From JBCCXL01 sp039191605 (GTDB lineage Bacteria; Acidobacteriota; Thermoanaerobaculia; Multivoradales; JAHZIX01), in the NCBI GenBank assembly GCA_039191605.1, contig JBCCXL010000011.1, positions 1 through 64,000 of the forward strand: DNA of 64,000 nucleotides, given 5' to 3'. The notes under the pieces are model-generated. The model saw nothing but the letters and a program-made list of their open reading frames with translations, was not told the DNA's origin and did not search any database. A program made the position numbers and the translations under genes. Below, piece after piece: positions 17,019-24,747 of the stretch (positions are counted from its first letter, which is position 1; each line of letters opens with the position of its first letter).

Positions 17019-18764
17019 ATGAAGCCCTCGCAGCATCGCTCTCAGCATTCCGCCCTCGCTCCCCAACAGCCTCGCTGGACGGCCCACGCCGCCATCGGGA
17101 CCCTGATCGCTCTCTTCCTGCTGGTGCTCTGCCTAGGCTTTGTCCTTGGCTGGAATGCCTCCGCCGCGGAAGCTGATGAGCTTCAGCAGGCGCCTGAGAC
17201 ACGGCAAAGCTCCGCAGGTCAGGCGCCCGAGCTAGGCCGGAAGAGCGAAGCCAGTGAAGAGAGAGCCGAGACCAGCGAGAACAACATCCGCTTCGTCTCC
17301 CGCGCCGCTGCTCCGGAGCCGCCCCCCGGCGGGGGAGAGCCGCTGCCTCCGGCGGTCAGCACTTCGCTGCGGCGACTGATCTACCCGGAGGAGTTCGAGG
17401 GTGGGGAAGGGGCCTCCGATCCGGCGGCCGCTCGTCGCTTCGTGCACCTGGCAGCGAGCAAAGCCTTTCGGCCCGCCTGGGCCCCCGGTGACGCGGATCC
17501 TACGGCTCGGCGCTGGGATCTCTCCGACACGCTGCACCGCTTCGTCGACTGGATGGATCTCGACCCCGGCGAGCATCAGCTCAAGGTCCCCGTTGGCCAC
17601 GATCAGGAGCGCTACATCGCCCTGCGGCTACCGCCGGATTACGATCCCGCGCGCCCCTGGCCGCTGCTGATCCTCTATCACTACAGCGGCGGTACCGGCC
17701 GCGAATTCCTCGGCTACGCCCAGCGCCTGCTGGGGCAGGAGCGGGCGGACCAATTCGTCCTCGCCGCCCCCACCTTCTACCGCCAGACCACCCTCGACGC
17801 CCCGCCGCCCTACACCGCCGAGCATCCGCTGATGCTCCGCGCCCTGCGGCAGGTAGCCCACGTCGACAGCGACCGGGTCTACACCCTCGGCGTCTCCCTC
17901 GGCGGCTATACCACCTGGACCCTGGCCAAAGTCCACGCCGACCGCTACGCCAGCGCGGTCTCCATCTCGGCGGTATACGACCCCGTCGCCGATGTCGAAG
18001 GGATGTGGGAGCTCATGGCTCCCAACGCGGCCCATATCCCGGTGCTCCACGCCTGGGGCTATCACGATCGCTTTCCCGTCCGCGGCTTCCAGGGGGAAGG
18101 GCCCAACGCCGGCACTATGAGGGAGCTCAACCGCCGCTTCAGCCCCCTCATCGAGGATCTCGGCCTGCAGGTGCTGGAGTATCGAGACGGCCGCAGCGGC
18201 CACACCGGAGTGCTGCCCCCCGGCAAGATGCTGGACGAGATCTTCGCCCATCGCCGGGTCCATGCTCCGAGGCAAGTGCGCCATCATTTCCGCCACCTGC
18301 ACCAGGCCCGAGCCTATTGGCTCGAAGGCCTCGCCTGGCACGGCGACGCCTGGACCGGCCGCCGTCCCGCTGAGCCAAAGATCGATCCCAAGACGGGCAA
18401 GAAGGAGACCCAGGGTCAGGCCTACGCCCGGGTCTACCTTCCTCTGCTAGGGCTCCTAGAGGGCCACATCGAGGGTCAGACGATCCAAGTCGAGAGCCTT
18501 CATCTCGACGATCTCATCGTCTGGTTCGGGGAAGACTCCATCGACTGGAGCCAGCCCGTCACCCTCATGCATCGCGGCCGCACCGTCTTCACCGGCCTCC
18601 TTCAGCCCGACCCCCTCGTTGCCATCACCCAGGCCCGCCGCAGCCTCGACTTCGATCGCCTGCGCTGGGCTGGGCTGCGGCTTCAGAACGTCGAGAGCGG
18701 TGAGATCTCGGTCAGCCTGGTGGATGTGGATACGGACCTGCCGGTGGTGCCGGGGGCGGGGTAG
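17019..18764 (+). CDS. Membrane-anchored alpha/beta hydrolase, prolyl oligopeptidase/esterase-like
   Basis: This 581-residue protein has one N-terminal hydrophobic segment (AAIGTLIALFLLVLCLGFVL), either an uncleaved anchor or a signal peptide. A polar, low-complexity linker runs to about residue 110. The catalytic domain begins at RYIALRLPPDYDPARPWPLL, a typical entry for esterase D/PHB-depolymerase-like proteins, with the nucleophile in YTLGVSLGGYTTWTLAKVH, and an Asp and His plausibly in AWGYHDRFPV and DGRSGHTGVLPP. The C-terminal 180 residues are Arg/His-rich and then beta-rich (VTLMHRGRTVFTGLLQPDP), as in secreted proteins that present a hydrolase with an accessory beta domain. The substrate is unknown. 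Confidence 0.75.
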   Translation: MKPSQHRSQHSALAPQQPRWTAHAAIGTLIALFLLVLCLGFVLGWNASAAEADELQQAPETRQSSAGQAPELGRKSEASEERAETSENNIRFVSRAAAPEPPPGGGEPLPPAVSTSLRRLIYPEEFEGGEGASDPAAARRFVHLAASKAFRPAWAPGDADPTARRWDLSDTLHRFVDWMDLDPGEHQLKVPVGHDQERYIALRLPPDYDPARPWPLLILYHYSGGTGREFLGYAQRLLGQERADQFVLAAPTFYRQTTLDAPPPYTAEHPLMLRALRQVAHVDSDRVYTLGVSLGGYTTWTLAKVHADRYASAVSISAVYDPVADVEGMWELMAPNAAHIPVLHAWGYHDRFPVRGFQGEGPNAGTMRELNRRFSPLIEDLGLQVLEYRDGRSGHTGVLPPGKMLDEIFAHRRVHAPRQVRHHFRHLHQARAYWLEGLAWHGDAWTGRRPAEPKIDPKTGKKETQGQAYARVYLPLLGLLEGHIEGQTIQVESLHLDDLIVWFGEDSIDWSQPVTLMHRGRTVFTGLLQPDPLVAITQARRSLDFDRLRWAGLRLQNVESGEISVSLVDVDTDLPVVPGAG

Positions 18765-18803
18765 GGGAGTGCAAGAGATTGCCTCACGCTATCCTTGGCC
18801 ATC

Positions 18804-19058
18804 ATGAGTTTAGAGAAGAGATCCGAGATGGCGGAGGTAGAGGAGTTGCTTCTAGGGCTCTCCGAGGAAGAGCAGCTCCAGATCGCCTGTCGAATTTTCG
18901 ACAGACTGGCTCCTCCGGTTCGCGATGAGATCTCTTCTGAGTTGGCTGAGGAGTTGAGCCGGCGACTTGCCAAGGCGAGAACGAGTTCGGATCATCGCAT
19001 TCCGTGGCGAGAAGCCCGCCAGGAGTTCCTGGACTTAGCGTCTCAACAAGGTGAATAA
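18804..19058 (+). CDS. Putative addiction-module antitoxin-like protein, no toxin next to it
   Basis: This small acidic helical protein of about 84 residues (MSLEKRSEMAEVEELLLGLS, then EEEQLQIACRIFDRLAP) resembles the family of short antitoxin components that pair with ParE/RelE toxins: an N-terminal amphipathic helix with the LSxEEQLxIAxxIxDxL pattern and a C-terminal part ending WREARQEFLDLASQ. In such pairs the toxin gene normally follows within a few bases. The 250 bases downstream contain no toxin-like frame on either strand, so it is an orphan or the toxin has been lost. In-frame ATGs also occur at 18795 and 18828; I chose 18804. A complete pair with a similar antitoxin lies 2 kb away on the other strand. 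Confidence 0.5.
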   Translation: MSLEKRSEMAEVEELLLGLSEEEQLQIACRIFDRLAPPVRDEISSELAEELSRRLAKARTSSDHRIPWREARQEFLDLASQQGE

Positions 19059-19314
19059 GAGAGGCTTCCAGCCGATCTTTGGTTCCTTCCCGCCCTTCCC
19101 ATCCCTTCCAAGAATCGATAATCTAGTCGGTGGCTCTCTACGAGCCGGCCGAGCAGCTTCCGCTCGCCGGTTGGCTCTGAGACCTCTTCTGATTCCCTCC
19201 TTTGGGTGTTGCTGTCGTGCCCGTCACTCGTGTTGGTGACCTGTGCTCGTCCCCCCTTGTTTTGCTCCGTCCGCGACGTTTGAATCGCGGATCTCTGATC
19301 CCTTGGAGGTCTCG

Positions 19315-19833
19315 ATGACATACCGCCCCGACAACTTTGCCTTCAAACCGAAGCGCAGGGTCAACCTCCCTGTGCTCATCGCCCAGGCCGTCATCATCTT
19401 GGCTGGTCTTTGCGTGTATCTATACTACGAAGTGGTCGACGGCATGGCCCTCACCGCCGGCTCCTACCTCGTCGGAGTCGGAGTCTGGACGCTGGTGATG
19501 ATGCTCATCGCCCGCGCCACCGGTGAAGGCTGGACCGCCTCCACCGTCTTTCAGCTCACCGCAGTGTGGGCGCTGCTAGTGGTCGTCTACTTCATGCCCT
19601 GGACGCCAGTGAAGGTGTTCCAGATGAAGCTCTCGCAGGTGGAGAAGGGGATGACGCCGGAAGAGGTGAACGCCATCATGCAGCCCTACAAGCCCTCCAA
19701 ATACCAGGACGATACCTATTGGGTCTATCGTCCTGCATCCAGCTCCTATGACTTCCGGAACCATGCCGGGGAGCTTCTCTTCCGCCGTGGCAAAGTCAGA
19801 GAGATCAACTACACCAAGCAGTGGCGGCCATGA
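19315..19833 (+). CDS. Membrane protein with C-terminal BamE/SmpA-like fold, copy 1
   Basis: The 172-residue protein has GGAGG six bases before the ATG at 19315. Three hydrophobic helices (about residues 18-40, 48-67 and 78-95) are followed by a soluble part: VEKGMTPEEVNAIMQPYKPS, then DTYWVYRP and GELLFRRGKVREINY. The pattern GMT-x-EEV followed by a Y/W strand and a final F-x-x-GKV strand is that of BamE/SmpA-like small beta domains. It is paralogous to the next gene, which overlaps its stop by 4 bases (ATGA); both share the MPWTPVK/IPWTPVK helix end. No function is established. The two products may form a heteromer. Confidence 0.65.
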   Translation: MTYRPDNFAFKPKRRVNLPVLIAQAVIILAGLCVYLYYEVVDGMALTAGSYLVGVGVWTLVMMLIARATGEGWTASTVFQLTAVWALLVVVYFMPWTPVKVFQMKLSQVEKGMTPEEVNAIMQPYKPSKYQDDTYWVYRPASSSYDFRNHAGELLFRRGKVREINYTKQWRP

Positions 19834-20354
19834 CGATGCAATACACGGCCGAAGATTTTGAAACGCCGAAGTCAAAGGCAGGCGGCACCGAGATCGGTTT
19901 GCGCACCGCCCTCTACATCGTTGCCGCCCTCGGTCTCGGGGTCTACGCCTATTGGGAGATCCTCCAGGGCGCTGCCCTCACTACCTGGGCCTACGTCCTC
20001 GGAGGTCTTCTGTGGGGCCTCCTCGTCTGCGTCGCGGCCTTCTCCCTTCGTTGGAGTGCCGCGACCATCCGAGACCTCACCATCGTCTGGACTCTGCTCT
20101 TCCTCCTGCACGCCATCCCGTGGACCCCGGTGAAAACCTTCCAGGCTCGCTTCGCCAAGATCAAGGTGGGAATGACCTACGAGCAGGTCGACCGCACCAT
20201 GTACCCCTATGAGCCCAGGGGCTACCACAGTGATACCGCCTCACAATGGTCCTATCTTCCGGCGCCAGACGCCAAGAAGTATTGGGATCACTCCGCGACG
20301 ATCTCCTTCAAAGAGGGCAAGGTCGTACGCAAAGTCTATAGAGAAAGCTACTGA
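19830..20354 (+). CDS. Membrane protein with C-terminal BamE/SmpA-like fold, copy 2
   Basis: This is the paralogue of the preceding gene, 174 residues, starting at the ATG that overlaps its stop. The plan is the same: three hydrophobic helices (LRTALYIVAALGLGVYAYW, TTWAYVLGGLLWGLLVCVAA, LTIVWTLLFLLHAIPW), the junction PWTPVKTFQ, then the beta domain IKVGMTYEQVDRTMYPYEP, SQWSYLPAP and ATISFKEGKVVRKVY. The similarity is strongest from the third helix onward, so the pair arose by tandem duplication. Its stop overlaps the end of the convergent DOMON-like gene by 7 bases. The function is unknown. Confidence 0.65.
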   Translation: MTMQYTAEDFETPKSKAGGTEIGLRTALYIVAALGLGVYAYWEILQGAALTTWAYVLGGLLWGLLVCVAAFSLRWSAATIRDLTIVWTLLFLLHAIPWTPVKTFQARFAKIKVGMTYEQVDRTMYPYEPRGYHSDTASQWSYLPAPDAKKYWDHSATISFKEGKVVRKVYRESY

Positions 20355-20923
20355 GCCTCAGGGCCCGGGCCCCACCCATCTCGCCGGTGGAAATCCGGCT
20401 GGTCGCTGGGATGGGCTCGGGCCCAATAGGTCAGTCCAACGCCCTCCAGCTCCAGCACCGCTGAGAGCCCCAGGTCCAGCGGATCTTCTGGGCCAATGCC
20501 AAGCTGCTCCAAAGAGAGTTCTATCTCAATCTCAAGAGGCCCGCTCACCAGGCGGCCTGGCTCTCCACGCCGAGTCGCCCGCCAGCGGCGCTCCACCCGC
20601 AGCGAGTCGATGCGCTCCTCCTCGCGCATGCCCTGGCGCTCGTCATCGAAGGCGTAGACGTTCCAGGCGCCGCCAGGGGCGGCGTTGACTTCCCAGTAGC
20701 TGGGCTCGCCCCGGCGGGCGACGAAAACCTCGAAGCAGGTGGCTCTCCAGAGGTCGTGCTGGCGTACTGGCTCCTGCGTAGGGAGTACGACGGCTCGCGA
20801 AGGGCGAAGTTGATACTTCAGGTGGAGAAGTGAGTCCGAGCGCTGGATCTCCACCTCGAGTTGGGTAGAAGTCGCGGCTGCGTTGGTGGTGGGGTGGGGG
20901 AGGAGGACAGAAACGGTTGTCAT
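20348..20923 (-). CDS. DOMON-like domain protein
   Basis: A 191-residue soluble protein without a signal peptide. It carries the sequence pattern of a DOMON-like family: HDLWRATCFEVFVARRG, then YWEVNAAPGGAWNVYAFDDE and RQGMREEERI, ending GLTYWARAHPSDQPDFHRRD. The W-x-x-T-C-F-E and A-H-P-x-x-x-P-D-F-H segments are the strongest signatures I can recall for this family. DOMON folds bind heme or sugars in other proteins, but this branch has no assigned ligand. The start at 20923 follows an ATG with a weak GG-rich site. It converges on the second membrane paralogue, with overlapping ends. Confidence 0.65.
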   Translation of the reverse strand: MTTVSVLLPHPTTNAAATSTQLEVEIQRSDSLLHLKYQLRPSRAVVLPTQEPVRQHDLWRATCFEVFVARRGEPSYWEVNAAPGGAWNVYAFDDERQGMREEERIDSLRVERRWRATRRGEPGRLVSGPLEIEIELSLEQLGIGPEDPLDLGLSAVLELEGVGLTYWARAHPSDQPDFHRRDGWGPGPEAQ

Positions 20924-20972
20924 CGGTTCAGTTCCTGTGCAACCGGCCTAGAGAGGCTTCGCAAGAGGGAGA

Positions 20973-21302
20973 TTAGCTCTTCCTTTCGGCCTCAGATTCA
21001 AAGACCTGGATGAGCTGGCTAAAGTTTCGTTCTTGTCGAACGATGCGACCGATGAGGATTGCGTCCTTCGTCACCCGGTAAATGATCCGGTGACTCCCAT
21101 GAACAATGGTTCGAGTTGATGAGCCGTGCTTCCACGCAGGCCCGAGTTCAGGGAAGACGCAAAGGCGACTTAGAGCCCCTTGAAAAGCCTCGAGGTATCG
21201 ACTCGCTTGTGTTCGCCCGAACTCCTCCTGTCCCCAAGAGAACAAATCCTTGATGTCCTCTTCTGCCGAAGTAGAGACAACCAACAGGAGACGTCGTCGC
21301 AT
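20973..21302 (-). CDS. ParE/RelE-family toxin
   Basis: This 109-residue protein has the compact beta-alpha-beta fold sequence of the ParE/RelE toxins: VSTSAEEDIKDLFSWGQEEF, ASRYLEAFQGALSRLCVFPE, RTIVHGSHRIIYRVTKDAIL and GRIVRQERNF. The HRIIYRV strand and the GRIVRQER strand near the C-terminus are the most diagnostic parts. ParE proteins poison DNA gyrase and RelE proteins cleave mRNA at the ribosome; sequence alone favours ParE. It lies 31 bases downstream of a matching antitoxin gene, so the two form a type II module that would select for retention of this segment. Confidence 0.85.
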   Translation of the reverse strand: MRRRLLLVVSTSAEEDIKDLFSWGQEEFGRTQASRYLEAFQGALSRLCVFPELGPAWKHGSSTRTIVHGSHRIIYRVTKDAILIGRIVRQERNFSQLIQVFESEAERKS

Positions 21303-21333
21303 CGCTACAGGTCGTTAGACTGAGGCGCTAGTC

Positions 21334-21627
21334 CTACTCAGAACGGAAAGACTTAGGCGGAACTGCTAAACCGTTCGGGTTGTATTCGCCAGGACCTACT
21401 TGGCGAATTTCCTCCCAGAATGCCTCGTCTGCGACTCGGGTTGGTTCCTCGAACCATTGCTGCATTTGAGCTTCGATCAGCTCTCCCAGCAAGGTCCACG
21501 CATTAAGCTCGACGGAACCCTCGGTAGCTTCTCTAGGCTTTAGGCTGACCAATATACTCTTTGCTAGATCGAGTCGATCTTGCGGGCTTAGGCCTAACGC
21601 GCGGGCTTGGAGTTCTGCTCGGGTCAT
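21334..21627 (-). CDS. Antitoxin of the ParE-type module
   Basis: A 97-residue protein starting MTRAELQARALGLSPQDRLD, followed by LAKSILVSLKPRE: the short helix pattern of addiction-module antitoxins that neutralise ParE/RelE toxins. The acidic middle (EGSVELNAWTLLGELIEAQ) and the C-terminal FWEEIRQVGPGEY probably wrap the toxin. The gene order antitoxin then toxin is standard, and such antitoxins often repress their own promoter, which would lie in the 106-base divergent region before the STAND gene at 21734. The N-terminal LSPQDRLDLAKSIL resembles the LSEEEQLQIACRIF of the orphan at 18804. Confidence 0.8.
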   Translation of the reverse strand: MTRAELQARALGLSPQDRLDLAKSILVSLKPREATEGSVELNAWTLLGELIEAQMQQWFEEPTRVADEAFWEEIRQVGPGEYNPNGLAVPPKSFRSE

Positions 21628-21733
21628 GACTCCAAGTATCGCATAAGTCTTTTCATCCTCTATTCGAGACCGCTCGCTAAGCTGTGGCTGAGGCCGCGAT
21701 GGCCAAGCTAGCGTTGAAGAATGTCACTAGCTT

Positions 21734-23815
21734 ATGACTGTTCAAGACGACGAATTCCTCGCCATCCAGCTTCAGCGCATGCCACCCGAGCGCTTCGAGC
21801 TGCTGTGCCGCGATCTGCTGGAGCGGGAGGGCCACGAGATCCTGGAGATGTTCGGCCCGTCCGGGGCGGATCGGGGTGTGGACATCCTGAGTCGGGATGG
21901 CGACGGTCGGGTGGTGGCTACACAGTGCAAGCGAGTGAAGACACTAGGCGCAGCGGCAATGCGCAAAGAGGTCGTCAAGGTGATGGAAAATCCTCCAACG
22001 CCAAGGCCGGATCTCTATCTCATTGCGGCAGCGACGGACGTGAGCCGCTCGGTACAGGACGCAGTGCGGGACGAGATTTACAGATCTAGTAGCTCGCTAG
22101 GAGTCGCTTCATCTTGGGGCTTGAATAACAAGATTTTGCCGCTGCTGCGCGATAGCTACCCCGACATCCGAGAGCGCTACCTCGGCAGCTGGCCAGAGTC
22201 GTCTCTCTTCTTCCGTGTTCCGGATCGTAATGTGCGCTTCAGCGGTCGAGAGGAAGAGTTAGAGAGATTGGAACGCGCGCTAGCCGGAAATCAGGATGTC
22301 GCCGTCACCCAGACGATCTCGGGCCTTGGCGGTATCGGAAAGACTCAGCTGGCGGTGGAGTATTGCTACCTCGCCCGGAACGAATACCCCGATGGCGTCT
22401 TCTGGCTCAATGCTGCAAGTGGCCTTGATCTCGAGCTGGACTACGTCTTACTTGCTCGCCAGTTGCTACCCTCAGTTCCTGAGAATGCGACCATCGATGA
22501 TGCTTGGCCGCAGTTGCATCGCAAGCTGACCTCAGGCCGGTGGCTTGCGGTCCTCGACAATGCTGATCAGCCAGACGAGGTTCGAGAGCGACTGCCTCCC
22601 AACGCTACGGGGCACCGCATCTTCACTACACGATCCCGACAGCTCGATGTCGATGAAAGCGTTACTTTGGAGTTGGGCGTTCTCGAACCAGAAGAAGCGA
22701 TCAGACTGCTTCTGTCACAGGGTTCTCGGTCGGATCGTGTCGATTTAGCAGATGTTCCTGAGCCCGTTCAAGAGCTTGCCGAGGTACTTGGGTACCTCCC
22801 TCTGGCGCTAGAGCAAGCGCGAGCCTACGTTACGAAACACAAAGCGAGCTGGCAGGAGTATCTTCAGAAGTTCGAGCGAGAAAGGCTCCAGCTTCTCGAG
22901 AAGGGGAGTGTTCGGAAAGATCGTTACGAGCTAACCGTTGCCACGACTTGGGAGATCAACTTCGCACAGATCCAAGGCTCATCCCCAGCAGCGGCAGAAG
23001 CGCTCGAAGCCTGCGCATTCCTAGCACCGTTGGAGATTCCCGTGGATCTCTTCGGTTCTGCTGGAGAAGAGATCGGGAAACATCTAGGCATCGCTGCTCA
23101 AGACTACGAGTCAGATCCTCTTTCCTTTCGAGAGGAAGTGATCACACCGCTCACTGAGTTTTCGTTGCTGACTTTCGATACCGAGTCGAACAGTCTTTCG
23201 ATTCATCGACTCGTTCAGGAAGTGCAGCGCAAGAAGCTTGCAGCTGAGAAGCGCGCAGAATCTGTCTACTTTGGTGTCCAGCGCGCGCTAGCGAAGCTCT
23301 TCACTGCAGAGCCCGATAAGCCTTCAACTTGGCCAATCGCCTCAATGCTCATCCCACATGTATTGGCTGGCTTAGAGCAACCATTTGAAGACACTAGTGT
23401 CGCTGCAATGTGGTTTAAGACGGGAAGTGTTGCGAGGTCCATTGGCCAAACATCGACGGCTAGGTTGCTCGAAGAACGGACCGTCGCTGTACATGCTGGT
23501 CTGTTAGGCCCCGAGCACCTCCATACCCTGGCCTCCATGAACAACCTCGCGGAAACGCTGCGGGCTCAGGGGGACTTCCCGGCCGCCCACGCCCTCCACG
23601 AGGAGGTCCTGGAGACATACCGGCGCGTCCTCGGGTCCGAGCATCCCCATACCCTGACCTCCATGAACAACCTCGCGCTAACGCTGCGGGCTGAGGGGGA
23701 CCTTCCGGCCGCCCACGCCCTCCACGAGGAGGAGTTAGCAATCGTGCGGCGCGTCCTCGGGCCTATGCACCCGGACTCCCTAATCTCGATCCACAATCTC
23801 CTGGTGACTCAATAG
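21734..23815 (+). CDS. Mrr-like nuclease / STAND NTPase / TPR protein, candidate defense sensor
   Basis: A 693-residue three-part protein. Residues 10-110 form an Mrr-type restriction nuclease fold: GADRGVDILSRDG with the catalytic Asp50, then VVATQCKRVK with Gln64 and Lys66, the D-x(n)-Q-x-K form of the PD-(D/E)xK site. Residues 160-480 form an NB-ARC-type STAND ATPase: NVRFSGREEELERLE, the P-loop ISGLGGIGKT (195-204), Walker B WLAVLDNAD, the FTTRS segment and GYLPLALEQA. The C-terminus holds two to three kinesin-light-chain-type TPRs. Such proteins sense a ligand through the TPRs, oligomerise and switch on the effector; comparable bacterial STAND proteins are anti-phage. There is no methylase partner, so it is not a classical restriction system. 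No clear ribosome site precedes the ATG. A toxin-antitoxin pair diverges from it. Confidence 0.85.
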   Translation: MTVQDDEFLAIQLQRMPPERFELLCRDLLEREGHEILEMFGPSGADRGVDILSRDGDGRVVATQCKRVKTLGAAAMRKEVVKVMENPPTPRPDLYLIAAATDVSRSVQDAVRDEIYRSSSSLGVASSWGLNNKILPLLRDSYPDIRERYLGSWPESSLFFRVPDRNVRFSGREEELERLERALAGNQDVAVTQTISGLGGIGKTQLAVEYCYLARNEYPDGVFWLNAASGLDLELDYVLLARQLLPSVPENATIDDAWPQLHRKLTSGRWLAVLDNADQPDEVRERLPPNATGHRIFTTRSRQLDVDESVTLELGVLEPEEAIRLLLSQGSRSDRVDLADVPEPVQELAEVLGYLPLALEQARAYVTKHKASWQEYLQKFERERLQLLEKGSVRKDRYELTVATTWEINFAQIQGSSPAAAEALEACAFLAPLEIPVDLFGSAGEEIGKHLGIAAQDYESDPLSFREEVITPLTEFSLLTFDTESNSLSIHRLVQEVQRKKLAAEKRAESVYFGVQRALAKLFTAEPDKPSTWPIASMLIPHVLAGLEQPFEDTSVAAMWFKTGSVARSIGQTSTARLLEERTVAVHAGLLGPEHLHTLASMNNLAETLRAQGDFPAAHALHEEVLETYRRVLGSEHPHTLTSMNNLALTLRAEGDLPAAHALHEEELAIVRRVLGPMHPDSLISIHNLLVTQ

Positions 23816-23958
23816 GCGACCAATCCTGCCTTCCTCGATCTCACTCTTCTCGCAGAGCTTCATTAAGGCATTCATAATCTTCCCGAACGCCACGCCCTCC
23901 GCCTCGCCGCAGAGAATAAATGGGCCGCTCACTGGCCCCCACCCGCCCCTCCCGAAGA

Positions 23959-24495
23959 CTAAGCCCCCACCCGCTTCCGCCCACGCCTCTCTTCCAGCCT
24001 CGCCGCCGCCTGGTCGGCCCAGCCGTGGAGGGCTTCGATCTCTTTGTCACTGAACTCCCGCGGCTTGACGTCGATCACGCAGAAGGAGCCGAGGATATGG
24101 CCGCGGGAGGTGCGCAGGGGGACTCCGGCGTAGGCGTGGACCTGATCGTGGAGAACGACAGGGTTGCAGCAGCCCTGGGGGTGCTCGACCCCGTTGCAGA
24201 CCACGAAGGGTTCGCCGCTGCGCACCACGTTGATGCAGAAGGACCACTCGTTGGGGGTTCCCCGAACCTCAGCGATCCAGCCTCCGGCGCCGTGCATGGC
24301 GGGGAAGAACTGGGCAGAGTCGAGCACCACGCAGACCAGGCCGACGGGCATGTCGAGGGCGCCGGTGGCCTCTTCGAGAATGCTCTGGAGAACGTCATCT
24401 CGCTCGGGAGACGTGGCGTCGAGATCGTAAATCTCCTGCAGACGATGGAGATCTAGAACCGGATCCGCGTTGAGGATAGCGGGGGAGGAGGTCAT
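23959..24495 (-). CDS. GAF-domain protein, copy 1
   Basis: A 178-residue protein that is almost entirely one GAF domain: DLHRLQEIYDLDATS leads in, then VLQSILEEATGALDMPVGLV, FCINVVRSGEPFVVC, HAYAGVPLRTSRGHILGSFC and VIDVKPREFSDKEIEAL. This is the single-GAF type often seen in front of histidine kinases and diguanylate cyclases, here standing alone. The ATG at 24495 has AAGGAGAGG upstream. It is a close paralogue of the GAF gene at 24748; the two end with the same residues, EERRGRKRVGA. GAF domains bind cyclic nucleotides, bilins or small metabolites; no ligand can be named. Upstream lies a damaged copy of the companion gene that accompanies copy 2. Confidence 0.8.
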   Translation of the reverse strand: MTSSPAILNADPVLDLHRLQEIYDLDATSPERDDVLQSILEEATGALDMPVGLVCVVLDSAQFFPAMHGAGGWIAEVRGTPNEWSFCINVVRSGEPFVVCNGVEHPQGCCNPVVLHDQVHAYAGVPLRTSRGHILGSFCVIDVKPREFSDKEIEALHGWADQAAARLEERRGRKRVGA

Positions 24496-24650
24496 GAAGC
24501 CTCTCCTTCGAGGTAGGGTCTCCAGCTTGTTGGCTGAAGCGAGCAGGCTGTAGGAGCGCACGAGGGGAGGACGAGAGAGGTGCCGACGATGGCAGGGGAG
24601 GAGGGGCTTCGCGGAGGGCGTCGGCGGTGCGCTGCACACAGTGTGAGTGT
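24496..24650 (-). pseudogene. Remnant of the small gene that partners the GAF protein
   Basis: On the minus strand this stretch encodes fragments matching the C-terminal third of the intact 125-residue gene at 25275-25652. CVQRTADALREAP lies in one frame (intact copy CVQRIADALREIP), and LVRSYSLLASANKLET, in another frame, matches HVRSYRLLSSANKLET. The frame change between them and the absence of the first 80 residues show a truncated, frameshifted duplicate. Confidence 0.75.
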
Positions 24651-24747
24651 GCGATAGGGGTTGCAGAGATCCTAATTCGTTATTTTGGCACGCTGAAGGA
24701 CTCGACGCCAGTACACATCGATCTCCGTCCCGTCAGGTAGGTCGTGT

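Noticed and set aside
21734..23815. Classical type IV or type II restriction system
   Set aside because: There is no methyltransferase or McrBC-type partner; the fused STAND ATPase and TPRs fit a sensor-type defense protein better.
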